A stretch of 64,000 nucleotides of DNA from JAVVTR01 sp036653535 (GTDB taxonomy: Bacteria; Bacteroidota; Bacteroidia; Bacteroidales; P3). The notes beneath the pieces are model-generated. The model saw only the letters and a list, made by a program, of their open reading frames with translations. It was not told the origin of the DNA and ran no database searches. Positions 25,405 through 34,354 of the stretch are shown in pieces (the stretch's first letter is position 1; each line of letters begins with the position of its first letter). A program made the translations under genes and the position numbers. The stretch lies in NCBI GenBank assembly GCA_036653535.1, contig JAVVTR010000008.1, positions 8,969-72,968 of the forward strand. The letters run 5' to 3'.

Positions 25405-26961
25405 TTATTTAGGTTGTAATACGGCATAAGGAACCGCTATTTCCTCTAAAGAAATACCGCCATGCTGAATCGTATTTTTATAATAAGTTACGTATTGATT
25501 GTAGTTATTGGGGTACACAAAGAAATCATTTTGTCTACAAAATATAAAGGAAGAGGTTATATTTACTTTGGGTAAAAAAGCATCTCCGGGATTACGCACA
25601 CAAAAAACTTCTTTGGAATCAAATTCCATATTGCGACCTACTTTATATCGCAAATTTACACTGGTTTCCCTATCGCCTTTCACTCTTACAGGATTGGTAA
25701 TTCGAACAGAACCGTGATCGGTAGTTATAACCACAATAGCCCGTTTCCCAACTAAATTTTTAACCAATTCCATTAAGGGGGAATGTTCAAACCAGGAACC
25801 AACCATAGATCTATACGAGGCATCGTCCCCAGCCATTTCTCTTAATAGCTCTATTTCTGTACTGGCATGAGAAAGCATATCTATAAAGTTGTAAATAACG
25901 ACATTTAATGGCGTATTCATCATCTTGGGCAGATAATCTATCATTTTCATCCCATAGGACTGATTTAAGACCTTGTTGAAAGTAAATTTTGTGTCTTTCC
26001 CAAAACGTTTTAAACACTCATTCAATAAGTCTTTTTCATTTTGATTTTTATGTTCGGTTGCATCTTCGCTTACCCAATATTGCGGATATTTTTTTTCTAT
26101 TTCCGTAGGCAATAAACCAGCAAACATACTATTGCGAGCGTAATGTGTGACAGAGGGCAAAATGCTCATATACATCTCATCACTAATTACTTTCATATAA
26201 GGATCTAATTTCGACTGTATCACTTTCCAATGATCGTATCGCAAATTATCTATTACAATAAAAAAAACAGGGACCTCATCATTTAACAATGGGAAAAGGC
26301 GTTGGCGCAACAAAGTGTGCGACATCTCAAATTCGTCCTTTCCTTTATTTCCTTTAATAAAATCTAAATAATTATTTTCTATATATTTAGAAAACAAAAG
26401 ATTGGCCTCTTCTTTTTGATTTCTTAAAATCTCTATTAAGCCTTCGTCTCCATTTTTACTTAATTCTATATCCCAATAAACCAGTTTTTTATAAACTTCT
26501 TCCCATTCTTTGAAAGTTAAATTAGCAGAAAGTCCAGCTCCAATACTGCGAAACTCCTGCTGATAAGACATGCTCGACTTTTCGCTTTCTAAACGTCTCG
26601 ACTCCAACTGTTTTTTTATAGTTAATAAAATTTGACCTGGATTTACTGGTTTTATTAGATAATCCGATATTTTAGCTCCAAGAGCTTCGTCCATAATACA
26701 CTCTTCTTCGCTTTTTGTAACCATAACTACAGGTAAGGATGGAAAAAGCTCCTTTATTCTAGAAAGGGTTTCTAAACCAGATATACCTGGCATTTGTTCA
26801 TCTAAAAAAACAATATCTACACTCTCTGCTTTTAATATATCAACCGCATCCCCCCCATTATTAATGGTAATTACATCATAACCTTTCGCCTGAAGAAACA
26901 TCACATGTGGTTTTAACAAATCAATCTCATCGTCTACCCACAATACTTTTATTTTATCCAT
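25405..26961 (-). CDS. porX: T9SS response regulator PorX (receiver + PglZ domain)
   Basis: PorX regulates type IX secretion genes, acting with the PorY kinase and sigma factor SigP in Porphyromonas gingivalis. The 518-residue protein starts with a CheY-like receiver: acidic pair DD at 10-11, phospho-acceptor Asp54 in FLDEQMPG, and VTKSEEE with the conserved Thr/Lys. A helical linker follows, then a PglZ/alkaline-phosphatase-like domain with FFIVIDNLRYDHW, ILPSVTHYARNSMFAGLLP (nucleophile Thr) and TTDHGSVR. This architecture and the 518-residue length match known PorX proteins. The ATG at 26961 is chosen; the frame runs up to a TTG at 26994. It is the first gene of the run to tsaE-aroB-aroA. 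A possible -7 box TATATTTG lies at 26992-26999 (minus). Confidence 0.93.
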   Translation of the reverse strand: MDKIKVLWVDDEIDLLKPHVMFLQAKGYDVITINNGGDAVDILKAESVDIVFLDEQMPGISGLETLSRIKELFPSLPVVMVTKSEEECIMDEALGAKISDYLIKPVNPGQILLTIKKQLESRRLESEKSSMSYQQEFRSIGAGLSANLTFKEWEEVYKKLVYWDIELSKNGDEGLIEILRNQKEEANLLFSKYIENNYLDFIKGNKGKDEFEMSHTLLRQRLFPLLNDEVPVFFIVIDNLRYDHWKVIQSKLDPYMKVISDEMYMSILPSVTHYARNSMFAGLLPTEIEKKYPQYWVSEDATEHKNQNEKDLLNECLKRFGKDTKFTFNKVLNQSYGMKMIDYLPKMMNTPLNVVIYNFIDMLSHASTEIELLREMAGDDASYRSMVGSWFEHSPLMELVKNLVGKRAIVVITTDHGSVRITNPVRVKGDRETSVNLRYKVGRNMEFDSKEVFCVRNPGDAFLPKVNITSSFIFCRQNDFFVYPNNYNQYVTYYKNTIQHGGISLEEIAVPYAVLQPK

Positions 26962-27204
26962 ATATTTTCCCTTATTCTTAATTTTAAAGTCCAAATATAC
27001 TATATTTTTTACGTATTTGTTATAGAAGCAGTCTTCTTTTTTCGTGGGAATTTACATGCCATGTTTCTAAATTGCTTTTTGCCATATCCAAAAACTATAG
27101 GTAAATTTGTAAATTGTACCGCTTTTAGAAAATTATATCGCTTTTTAGAAAAAAAAAGGCTATGTAGCCAAGCATAATTTAGCATAGCTATATTCTCAAA
27201 ATAA

Positions 27205-28437
27205 ATGGATAGTTTTAAGATGAACAAACAAAAACTGATCAATGATCCCGTCTTAGGTTTCGTTAATATACCCAACGATTTAACTTTCGATATTATAAGT
27301 CATCCCTATTTTCAGCGTCTTCATCATATTGTACAAATGGGACTGTCGTTTTTGGTCTATCCCGGAGCCGTACATACTCGATTCAACCACACCATAGGTT
27401 GTATGCATCTTATGAAAGAAGCCTTAGATACGCTTCAAAAAAAAGGCATAGAAATTACAGAGGAAGAAAAAAATGGTGCTTATATTGCCATTTTACTCCA
27501 TGATATTGGGCATGGTCCATTTTCTCACGTGTTGGAGCACCAAATTCTACCTACCATTACCCACGAAGAAGTATCCGTTCTTTTTATGGAAAGTTTAAAT
27601 ACGGAATTTGGAGGACGCCTACAAACAGCCCTCTCCATTTTTAAGGATGAATATCCAAAACCTTTTTTACACCAATTAATTTCCGGACAATTAGATGTAG
27701 ACCGATTAGACTACCTAAACCGAGACAGCTTTTATACCGGAGTGCAAGAAGGTACGGTAGGAACAGAAAGAATTATCAAAATGCTCAACGTACATGAAGG
27801 TAATTTGGTAGTAGAAGAAAAAGGAATTTATTCTATAGAGAAATTTGTGCTTTCAAGAAGGCTAATGTTTTGGCAAGTTTACTTACATAAAACATCGGTA
27901 TGTGCCGAACAAATGCTTATTCATATTTTAAAAAGAGCCAAAGAATTAATTTCACAAGGAGAAAAAATTTTTTCCACCCCAGCTCTCTTTCCTTTTCTTT
28001 CTAACCAATATACTAAAGATGAATTTACCACGAACCCCAATCTTTTGTCGGCTTTTGCACGCTTAGACGATCATGATATTTGGATATGCCTGAAAGCTTG
28101 GGCTTTAGACTCCGACCCTATTCTTAGTTTACTATCTAAACAATTATATTCCAGGAATTTATTTTGTGCAGAATTGCAAAACACCAACTTTGACTTAGCA
28201 TACATTAGTGCGATAAAACAAAAAGCAAAATCCATCTACTCCCTTTCTCCTACCACTTTATCGTATTTTGTATACGAAAAAGATTTGACCCCAAAAACAT
28301 ACAATCCCCAAGGAGGCGGAATTAATATTCTCAAAAAAAATGGCAGCATTGTAGATATAACCGATGTTTCCGAATTATTGGATCAGCATTTCGTAACCAA
28401 ATTAGACGTAAAACATCTACTCTGTTATCCCAAATAA
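27205..28437 (+). CDS. HD-domain phosphohydrolase (dNTPase-like)
   Basis: A 410-residue HD-superfamily protein of the SAMHD1/YdhJ-like group. Metal ligands are visible as HTRFNHTIGCMH, AILLHDIGHGPFSHVLEH (HD pair) and LDVDRLDYLNRDSFYTG (Asp). Family members are dGTP or dNTP triphosphohydrolases or unknown phosphohydrolases; this one has not been assigned a substrate by sequence. It precedes lpxD by 112 nt, an arrangement known from other Bacteroidales. A second ATG at 27220 is an equally possible start. The region 27009-27204 upstream has only short hairpins. Confidence 0.85.
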   Translation: MDSFKMNKQKLINDPVLGFVNIPNDLTFDIISHPYFQRLHHIVQMGLSFLVYPGAVHTRFNHTIGCMHLMKEALDTLQKKGIEITEEEKNGAYIAILLHDIGHGPFSHVLEHQILPTITHEEVSVLFMESLNTEFGGRLQTALSIFKDEYPKPFLHQLISGQLDVDRLDYLNRDSFYTGVQEGTVGTERIIKMLNVHEGNLVVEEKGIYSIEKFVLSRRLMFWQVYLHKTSVCAEQMLIHILKRAKELISQGEKIFSTPALFPFLSNQYTKDEFTTNPNLLSAFARLDDHDIWICLKAWALDSDPILSLLSKQLYSRNLFCAELQNTNFDLAYISAIKQKAKSIYSLSPTTLSYFVYEKDLTPKTYNPQGGGINILKKNGSIVDITDVSELLDQHFVTKLDVKHLLCYPK

Positions 28438-28549
28438 AGCGAAAAAACGTTACAAAATAACTTATAAACCTCGTTCGTTAACAAATTTAAGCAACATTTA
28501 AGGCTTTTAATCGTTTTTAGATGTACTTTTGTAATCTAAATTTTAGATT

Positions 28550-29581
28550 ATGTTAGAATTTACTCTTTCTCAAATTGCCGAAATTCTCGGTGGAAAAGTG
28601 GACGGTGATCCCAACAAGAAAGTTTATACGCTTTGTAAAATCGAAGAAGGGTGTGATGGAGGATTAAGTTTTTTATCGAATCCCCAATACACTCCTTATG
28701 TTTACACAAGCAAGGCTACAGCCATTATTGTTAATGCCGATTTTAAAGCAGAAAATCCATTAACGACCTCCTTAATTCGGGTAGAGGATTCTTATCAAGC
28801 CTTTGCTCGCTTATTGTCTTTCTACAATGAGCACACCATGCCTAAAACCGGAATCTCCGAATTCGCTTTTATTGCTTCGGATGCGGTTATTGGAAAAAAT
28901 GTATATATCGGTGAATTTGCCGTTATTAGTTCCGGTGCGGTTATTGGAGATGATGCAAAAATTTTCCCTCAATGTTATATAGGGAACCAAACACAAATTG
29001 GAGAACATTCCATATTGTATGCAGGAGTAAAAGTATATCCCGATAATAAAATAGGAAAAAATTGTGTTCTTCATGCTGGAGCAGTTATAGGAGCGGATGG
29101 TTTCGGCTTTGCCCCCAACAACGGCACATACAATAAAATTCCTCAAATTGGAAATGTAATACTACAAGACAATGTAGAAATTGGGGCAAACACTTGTGTA
29201 GATAAGGCTACCTTAGGTTCCACTATTGTAGAAGAAGGGGTTAAATTAGATAATCTTATTCAAATCGGACATAATGTGGTAATAGGAAAAAATACCGTAA
29301 TGGCTGCCCAAGGAGGTATTGCAGGCTCCACCAAAATAGGAGAAAATTGTATGATAGGGGGGCAGGTAGGAGTAACCGGACACGTCCATATTGCCAATGG
29401 GGTTATGTTAGGAGCCCAATGCGGAGTTACCGGGTCTGTAAACCGCGAAAACACTGTCCTTCTTGGTTCCCCATCTTTAGATGTGTCCACTTTTCGTCGC
29501 TCCAGTGTACATTTTAAAAATTTAGAAAAAATAGTTCAACGCATAGAAAACTTAGAAAAAAAACTTGGAGAACAAAAATAA
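28550..29581 (+). CDS. lpxD: UDP-3-O-acylglucosamine N-acyltransferase
   Basis: LpxD adds the second acyl chain to UDP-3-O-acylglucosamine in lipid A synthesis. The 343-residue protein has the N-terminal uridine-binding domain (about 1-95, including SFLSNPQYTPYVY) and then a long left-handed beta helix of hexapeptide repeats. The catalytic His lies in LIQIGHNVVIG, and the C-terminal helix contains TFRRSSVHFKNLEKI. A -7 box TACTTTTG (28524-28531) sits 18 nt before the ATG. In related species lpxD is followed by lpxC-fabZ and lpxA; here truB follows, and those genes are not in the window. Confidence 0.94.
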   Translation: MLEFTLSQIAEILGGKVDGDPNKKVYTLCKIEEGCDGGLSFLSNPQYTPYVYTSKATAIIVNADFKAENPLTTSLIRVEDSYQAFARLLSFYNEHTMPKTGISEFAFIASDAVIGKNVYIGEFAVISSGAVIGDDAKIFPQCYIGNQTQIGEHSILYAGVKVYPDNKIGKNCVLHAGAVIGADGFGFAPNNGTYNKIPQIGNVILQDNVEIGANTCVDKATLGSTIVEEGVKLDNLIQIGHNVVIGKNTVMAAQGGIAGSTKIGENCMIGGQVGVTGHVHIANGVMLGAQCGVTGSVNRENTVLLGSPSLDVSTFRRSSVHFKNLEKIVQRIENLEKKLGEQK

Positions 29582-30260
29582 CGATAGTCCATGTCATGCA
29601 TTAGTTGCGGGGCAAACCATTTTAATAGATAAGCCTTACACTTGGACCTCTTTCGATGTGGTAAGCAAAGTACGTAATTGGGCCCGAAAAGAAAGTGGTG
29701 AAAAAAAGATAAAAGTGGGACACGCTGGTACCTTAGATCCTTTGGCCACTGGATTGCTTATTATTTGTACAGGAAAATTTACCAAAAGCATAAGTTCTAT
29801 ACAAGAATTATCTAAAGAATATATCGGTACATTTACCTTAGGAGCAAGCACCCAAAGTTACGATTTAGAAACAGAAATTACTCCTGGTGGTACTTATCAG
29901 CATTTAAATTCTTCCCATTTTGCCAATGCCATTCAAAAATTAACAGGAGAAATCCTGCAAATTCCACCTGTTTTTTCAGCAGTAAAAGTAGATGGAAAGC
30001 GCGCCTATGAATATGCCCGCAAAAAAGAAGAGTTAAAACTCTTACCAAAATCTATTCACATCTACGAATTTGAATTAACTCGCATTGCTTTACCAGAAAT
30101 TGATTTTCGTGTTGTTTGCAGTAAAGGCACCTATATACGATCCTTGGCCAAAGATTTTGGAGAAATTTTAGGCTGTGGTGCTTATTTATCGGCACTCCGA
30201 CGTACCCGCATAGGAGAATATCTCGTTGAAAATGCTATCAATGTGCGAGATATAATATAG
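29565..30260 (+). CDS. truB: tRNA pseudouridine(55) synthase
   Basis: TruB makes pseudouridine 55 in the T loop of tRNAs. The 231-residue protein has TILIDKPYTWTSFDVVSKVR at the N terminus, the catalytic Asp in GHAGTLDPLATGLL, and the later PPVFSAVKVDGKRAYEYARK and VVCSKGTYIRSLAKDFG motifs. There is no in-frame ATG before the first conserved strand; the TTG at 29565 is the only initiator that fits, and it overlaps the lpxD end by 17 nt. The start is therefore non-canonical and probably coupled to lpxD translation. Confidence 0.92.
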   Translation: MENKNNDSPCHALVAGQTILIDKPYTWTSFDVVSKVRNWARKESGEKKIKVGHAGTLDPLATGLLIICTGKFTKSISSIQELSKEYIGTFTLGASTQSYDLETEITPGGTYQHLNSSHFANAIQKLTGEILQIPPVFSAVKVDGKRAYEYARKKEELKLLPKSIHIYEFELTRIALPEIDFRVVCSKGTYIRSLAKDFGEILGCGAYLSALRRTRIGEYLVENAINVRDII

Positions 30261-30261
30261 A

Positions 30262-30293
30262 TTTGGGATCTAAACTTTTTTTTTGTACCTTTG
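30262..30293 (+). promoter_or_regulatory. Promoter of the queA-ispD-ruvC run
   Basis: The -33 TTTG (30262-30265) and -7 TACCTTTG (30286-30293) are 20 nt apart. It excludes the longer ORF start at 30283 and supports the ATG at 30325. Confidence 0.75.
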
Positions 30294-30324
30294 CGGGCTT
30301 TACAAACCGCTAAATTCTTTGATT

Positions 30325-31380
30325 ATGAAGCTATCACAATTCAATTACCACCTTCCCAAGGAATTAATTGCCGATCATCCCACCTTAAATAGGGATGATT
30401 GTAAACTTTTAGTGATTGATCGTAAAAAACAAAAGATAGAACACAAAGTCTTTAAAGATATTTTAAAATATTTTGACGAGGGAGACGTTTTTATCATGAA
30501 TGATACTCGCGTTTTTCCGGCACGCTTATCGGGCGAAAAAGAGAAAACAGGGGCTCAAATCACTGTTTTTTTACTCCGAGAACTAAACAAAGAATCTCTC
30601 TTATGGGATGTTTATGTGGATCCTGCACGCAAAATTCGTATAGGCAATAAACTTTATTTTGGAGATAATGACGAATTAGTTGCTGAAGTGATAGATAACA
30701 CAACCTCTCGCGGTCGGACTCTTCGTTTTCTATACGATGGATCCTACGAAAATTTCAAAGCTCTTATTTATAAATTAGGAAAAACACCTCTTCCTGATCA
30801 TATTTTAAAAGTAAGAGATATAGAACCGGAAGATCAAGAAAGATATCAAACTGTTTTTTCTGCAACAGAGGGTGCTGTAATGGCTCCTACTGCAGGTTTA
30901 CACTTCAGTAAAAACTTACTGAAACGTATGGAAATCAAAGGAATAAACACTTCTTTTCTTACTTTACATTGCGGCTTAGGAAATATTAGAAGTATTGATG
31001 TAGAAGATCTTACAAAGCACAAAGTAGATTCCGAAGAACTACATATCCCGGAAATTACTGCCCAAATGGTAAATACAGCAAAAGAAAATCACAAAAGGGT
31101 TTGTGCTGTAGGAACCACCGCCATGAAAGGTATTGAAAGTTCCGTTTCTATTGGTGGATTTCTTAAATCTTACGATGGTTGGACAAATAAGTTTATTTTT
31201 CCTCCTTACGATTTTAGTGTAGCGAATTCTATGATTACTAATTTTCACACGCCTTATTCCTCCTTGCTTATGTTAGTTTGTGCTTTTGGGGGCTACGATT
31301 TGGTGATGCAAGCATACAAAGAAGCTATTGAGAAAAAATATCGCTTTTTAACTTTCGGCGATGCCATGCTTATCTTATAA
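30325..31380 (+). CDS. queA: S-adenosylmethionine:tRNA ribosyltransferase-isomerase
   Basis: QueA transfers the ribosyl part of SAM to preQ1 in tRNA to give epoxyqueuosine. The 351-residue protein contains LPKELIADHP at the start, NDTRVFPARLSGEKEKTGA, APTAGLHFSKNLL, LHCGLG, and the C-terminal MITNFHTPYSSLLMLVCAFGG, all family landmarks. The frame is open to 30283, but the -7 promoter box covers that start, so the ATG at 30325 is right. It overlaps ispD by 20 nt. Confidence 0.95.
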   Translation: MKLSQFNYHLPKELIADHPTLNRDDCKLLVIDRKKQKIEHKVFKDILKYFDEGDVFIMNDTRVFPARLSGEKEKTGAQITVFLLRELNKESLLWDVYVDPARKIRIGNKLYFGDNDELVAEVIDNTTSRGRTLRFLYDGSYENFKALIYKLGKTPLPDHILKVRDIEPEDQERYQTVFSATEGAVMAPTAGLHFSKNLLKRMEIKGINTSFLTLHCGLGNIRSIDVEDLTKHKVDSEELHIPEITAQMVNTAKENHKRVCAVGTTAMKGIESSVSIGGFLKSYDGWTNKFIFPPYDFSVANSMITNFHTPYSSLLMLVCAFGGYDLVMQAYKEAIEKKYRFLTFGDAMLIL

Positions 31381-32098
31381 ATCGCTACCTGCTTATGCAG
31401 TTTTAGTAGCTGGTGGTCAAGGTCTTCGTATGAACCAAGATAGACCAAAGCAATTTTTGTTCCTAAACGAAAAGCCTATTTTATTGCACACCTTTGAGCG
31501 TTTCTATCGTTCTAAGTTATTCTCTAAAATTGTAATAGTGATATCCTCTTCTCAGAAAAATTATTGGATAGAGACGTGTAAAGCATACGATTGGTTAGAA
31601 AATAGAGACTTTATTTTAGCCAATGGAGGTGATTCTCGTTTTGATTCTGTATATGCTGGCCTTCAAATTCTACCATCCCAAGACGAAGCATTAGTAGCAG
31701 TCCACGATGGTATTCGTTTATTTGTTTCTACAGAATTTATATCCCAATGTTTAGAACAAGCCTATCTTTATCAAAATGCCATTCCTTGCACTATCCCTGT
31801 AGAAAGTTTTCGATATATGAACTCCGATTCAGATATGGAAAAACAATCGCATACCATAAATCGTAATTTAGTTAGAAGTATCCAAACTCCGCAATGCAGC
31901 TATTTTTCCGTACTAAAAAATGCTTTTGAACAAGCAAAAAAGGAATTGGATTATCCAGATATATTTACCGATGAAGCTTCCGTATTAGAACATACTGGAA
32001 ACAACATACATCTTTGTTCCGGTTTACCACAAAATATAAAAATAACGCAATCTTTCGATTTGATTATGGCCGAATATTTGCTAAATCAAGGATATTAA
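31361..32098 (+). CDS. ispD: 2-C-methyl-D-erythritol 4-phosphate cytidylyltransferase
   Basis: IspD makes CDP-ME in the non-mevalonate isoprenoid pathway. The 245-residue protein has the nucleotide-binding LVAGGQGLRMNQDRPKQFL, the catalytic Arg and Lys being those of R-M and PKQ, then VAVHDGIRLFVS and the late IQTPQCSYFSVLKNAFE and FTDEASVLEHTG. The only ATG that includes the first strand is at 31361, inside queA. Its stop TAA shares a base with the ruvC ATG (TAATG), so three genes are translationally coupled. Confidence 0.93.
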   Translation: MPCLSYKSLPAYAVLVAGGQGLRMNQDRPKQFLFLNEKPILLHTFERFYRSKLFSKIVIVISSSQKNYWIETCKAYDWLENRDFILANGGDSRFDSVYAGLQILPSQDEALVAVHDGIRLFVSTEFISQCLEQAYLYQNAIPCTIPVESFRYMNSDSDMEKQSHTINRNLVRSIQTPQCSYFSVLKNAFEQAKKELDYPDIFTDEASVLEHTGNNIHLCSGLPQNIKITQSFDLIMAEYLLNQGY

Positions 32099-32667
32099 TG
32101 GAACTCATTGATAAAATAATATTGGGTATTGATCCGGGCACTATGGTTATGGGTTATGGTCTTATTCTTCAACAGGGCCATAAGTTATCTTTCATAGATA
32201 TGGGGGTTCTTAATTTAAGAAAAGAGTTGGATCCCTTAATGAAATTAAAAAATATTCATGCAGAAATAGAAAGACTTATTGCACAATATCACCCTAATTG
32301 TATGGCGATAGAATCGTCTTTCTACGGAAAAAATGTACAATCCCTTATCAAATTAGGTCGTGCACAAGGGGTTGCTATAGCTGTAGCAATGAAATTAAAT
32401 TTAGAGGTTTTTGAATATGCTCCACTGAGAATAAAACAATCTATCACCGGTAATGGCAATGCATCCAAAGAACAAGTATGTGATATGCTTTTTCGTTTGC
32501 TGAATTTACAAAAAGAGAAACCAAAATACTTAGATGCTACCGATGCTTTAGGTGCCGCTTTCTGCCACGGATTACAAAATCAAACAAATTTAAATAGAAG
32601 CGGTGGCAAGACTTCCTCTTCCTCTTGGAAAAACTTTTTATCTCAAAATCCGGATAGAATAAAATAA
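32098..32667 (+). CDS. ruvC: Holliday junction endodeoxyribonuclease RuvC
   Basis: RuvC resolves Holliday junctions by paired nicking. The 189-residue protein has the catalytic acids in GIDPGT (about D12), MAIESSFYGKN (Glu), and LDATDALGAAFCH (two Asp). The frame extends upstream to 32014 but the ATG at 32098 overlaps the ispD stop and gives the family N terminus. The last 20 residues, rich in Ser and Lys, are a variable tail. No terminator was found before the convergent HIT gene (52 nt). Confidence 0.95.
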   Translation: MELIDKIILGIDPGTMVMGYGLILQQGHKLSFIDMGVLNLRKELDPLMKLKNIHAEIERLIAQYHPNCMAIESSFYGKNVQSLIKLGRAQGVAIAVAMKLNLEVFEYAPLRIKQSITGNGNASKEQVCDMLFRLLNLQKEKPKYLDATDALGAAFCHGLQNQTNLNRSGGKTSSSSWKNFLSQNPDRIK

Positions 32668-32719
32668 ATGGAATATTTCACCCCTTATTTGGACTTCTAA
32701 ATTGTGAACCTTTTCCCAA

Positions 32720-33121
32720 TTAAAGAGCTTGAAAAACGGCACTAATCTCCTTAGCTATCTTCTCTAAGTCCGCTTGGCTTAACTTCAACTTTTCTTTCTT
32801 AAAATCTATATCATTCACTCCATGAATAGGCACCAAATGTATGTGAGCATGGGGAACCTCCAATCCTATCACACTCATTCCAATTTTAGGAGCCGGACAC
32901 ACTTGTATAATTGCTTTAGCCACTTTTTTAGCAAAAGCCATAAGCCCACCCAAGTCTTCGTCCGTCATATCAAAAATATAATCTATTTCTGTCTTAGGAA
33001 CTACTAAGGTATGCCCCTTTGCTAAAGGCGAAATATCCAAAAAAGCAAAATACCTATCACTTTCCGCAACTTTATAGCAAGGAATTTCTCCGGCTATAAT
33101 TTTTGAAAAAATACTGGCCAT
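32720..33121 (-). CDS. HIT family nucleotide hydrolase
   Basis: A 133-residue histidine-triad protein of the Hint branch, which hydrolyses nucleoside phosphoramidates or similar AMP conjugates. The triad is HAHIHLVP, followed by IHG; the N terminus SIFSKIIAGEIPCYKVAE is also typical. Its ATG is 1 nt after the greA stop, so it is the second gene of a greA-HIT operon. Confidence 0.92.
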   Translation of the reverse strand: MASIFSKIIAGEIPCYKVAESDRYFAFLDISPLAKGHTLVVPKTEIDYIFDMTDEDLGGLMAFAKKVAKAIIQVCPAPKIGMSVIGLEVPHAHIHLVPIHGVNDIDFKKEKLKLSQADLEKIAKEISAVFQAL

Positions 33122-33122
33122 T

Positions 33123-33596
33123 TTATCGTGTTATTTCTGTTATTTCAAAAGGAATAGTACCCGCAGGAACCGTTATATCTACCTTGTCTCCCAATTTTTT
33201 CCCCAACAATCCTTGAGAAATAGGAGAACTAACAGAAATCTTTCCCATCTTCAAATCTGCCTCATTCTCTGGAACCAAAGTATATTTCATAATGCTTCCA
33301 TTTTTCAAATTCTTAATTCTTACCGTGGAAAGTAGTAATACCTTAGACGAATCTAATTTCGACTCATCTAATATTCTTGCATTAGCAACTTCTTGCTGTA
33401 ATTTGGCAATTTTTAATTCGCATAAACCCTGAGCCTCTTTAGCCGCATCATATTCTGCATTTTCCGACAAATCGCCTTTATCTCGAGCTTCTGCTATTTG
33501 CCGAGAAATACTCGGTCTTTCTACTCGTATCAGGTGCTCTAATTCGTCGCTAAGCTTTTGCAATCCTTCTTTACTGTAGTACTTGATTGTTGCCAT
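33123..33596 (-). CDS. greA: Transcription elongation factor GreA
   Basis: GreA enters the secondary channel of RNA polymerase and rescues backtracked complexes by stimulating transcript cleavage. The 157-residue protein shows the coiled-coil hairpin (about 1-75) with the functional tip acids in ARDKGDLSENAEYDAAKEAQ, and the C-terminal FKBP-like domain with SPISQGLLGKKLGDKVDI. It begins 55 nt after the terminator of the preceding minus-strand gene and is cotranscribed with the HIT gene. Confidence 0.95.
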   Translation of the reverse strand: MATIKYYSKEGLQKLSDELEHLIRVERPSISRQIAEARDKGDLSENAEYDAAKEAQGLCELKIAKLQQEVANARILDESKLDSSKVLLLSTVRIKNLKNGSIMKYTLVPENEADLKMGKISVSSPISQGLLGKKLGDKVDITVPAGTIPFEITEITR

Positions 33597-33651
33597 TTCC
33601 CATTGATTTTAGCCACTTTGCTACTAAAACAAAGTCGACATTTATAAATAC

Positions 33652-33680
33652 AAAAAGACCCTTCTAACGAAAGGGCCTTT
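33652..33680 (-). terminator. Terminator between the small membrane protein gene and greA
   Basis: On the minus strand AAAGGCCCTT / AAGGGTCTTT with a 7-nt loop is followed by TTTTT. It ends the unit of the gene at 33779-34222. Confidence 0.8.
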
Positions 33681-33778
33681 ATTTTTATTGGTATAGTGGT
33701 GCAAAGTTACACCTTTTTTCTATATAAAAAAAATAGTGCTTTTGAATGTATTTTTCTTAAGCTTTTATGAATTTAGTC

Positions 33779-34222
33779 TCAATTATATTTTCTCTCTAAG
33801 ATCGTTTGATAAATCATTGCTTCTCTCAAAGAAAAATTAAATGAAATTTTTTCTTTTTCTTCCTCCTCTTCCATAGATTGTGCAGAAAAATCAAATTCTT
33901 CTTCCGTGCAAAACTCTGAAGTTAATATTTGCTTTTCTATCTTTTTTCCGGAAGACTCTATTCTATTTTGTTCCAAATACTTATTTAATTCCGAGGTATT
34001 ATACTTTTCAGAAACATCATCATAGGATGAACTAGAAAGTATGGGAGCAGTAGAGGGAATAGACATAGCAGTAGCTGGATCTTCAAATTCTTTTTCTTCC
34101 ACCACTGCCGGCCTTTGATTTTGCTGCCTAACTATTTGACGGGCTTTTTCCTTTTTTATCTGTTTTTTAGCATTAAAAATAATAAGCAATACCAAAATCA
34201 GAACTCCTATAAACTGTTCCAT
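33779..34222 (-). CDS. Small membrane-anchored acidic protein, unknown function
   Basis: An unassigned 147-residue protein. From the chosen ATG at 34222 it starts MEQFIGVLILVLLIIFN, a single membrane segment, followed by a Lys/Arg-rich stretch (AKKQIKKEKARQIVRQ) and then an acidic, Ser/Glu-rich low-complexity cytoplasmic or periplasmic part (EEKEFEDPATAMS, FCTEEEFDFSAQSMEEEEEKE). The last residues, FSLREAMIYQTILERKYN, look like a short conserved helix. The inside-positive rule places the tail in the cytoplasm. The frame is open to 34297. Organisation resembles small division or scaffold-like proteins, but no family is recognised. Confidence 0.6.
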   Translation of the reverse strand: MEQFIGVLILVLLIIFNAKKQIKKEKARQIVRQQNQRPAVVEEKEFEDPATAMSIPSTAPILSSSSYDDVSEKYNTSELNKYLEQNRIESSGKKIEKQILTSEFCTEEEFDFSAQSMEEEEEKEKISFNFSLREAMIYQTILERKYN

Positions 34223-34316
34223 TTCTCTATAATTTACACTGTATTGTGTAAGCAAAGATACATTTTTATTTCTTTGCAGCCAAATACCCACACCCAATCT
34301 ACATAGTTTTCGTGCA

Positions 34317-34348
34317 TTTGCTAATTCTCTTGAATTTATTTATTTTTG
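34317..34348 (+). promoter_or_regulatory. Promoter directly in front of the Rieske-like lipoprotein gene
   Basis: The -33 TTTG (34317-34320) and -7 TATTTTTG (34341-34348) are 20 nt apart. The ATG is at 34355, only 6 nt after the -7 box, so the mRNA is probably leaderless. Confidence 0.75.
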
Positions 34349-34354
34349 TGCAAT

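Noticed and set aside
27009..27275. Minus-strand 88-codon frame between porX and the HD gene
   Set aside because: It overlaps the conserved start of the HD gene, has low complexity and no family resemblance.
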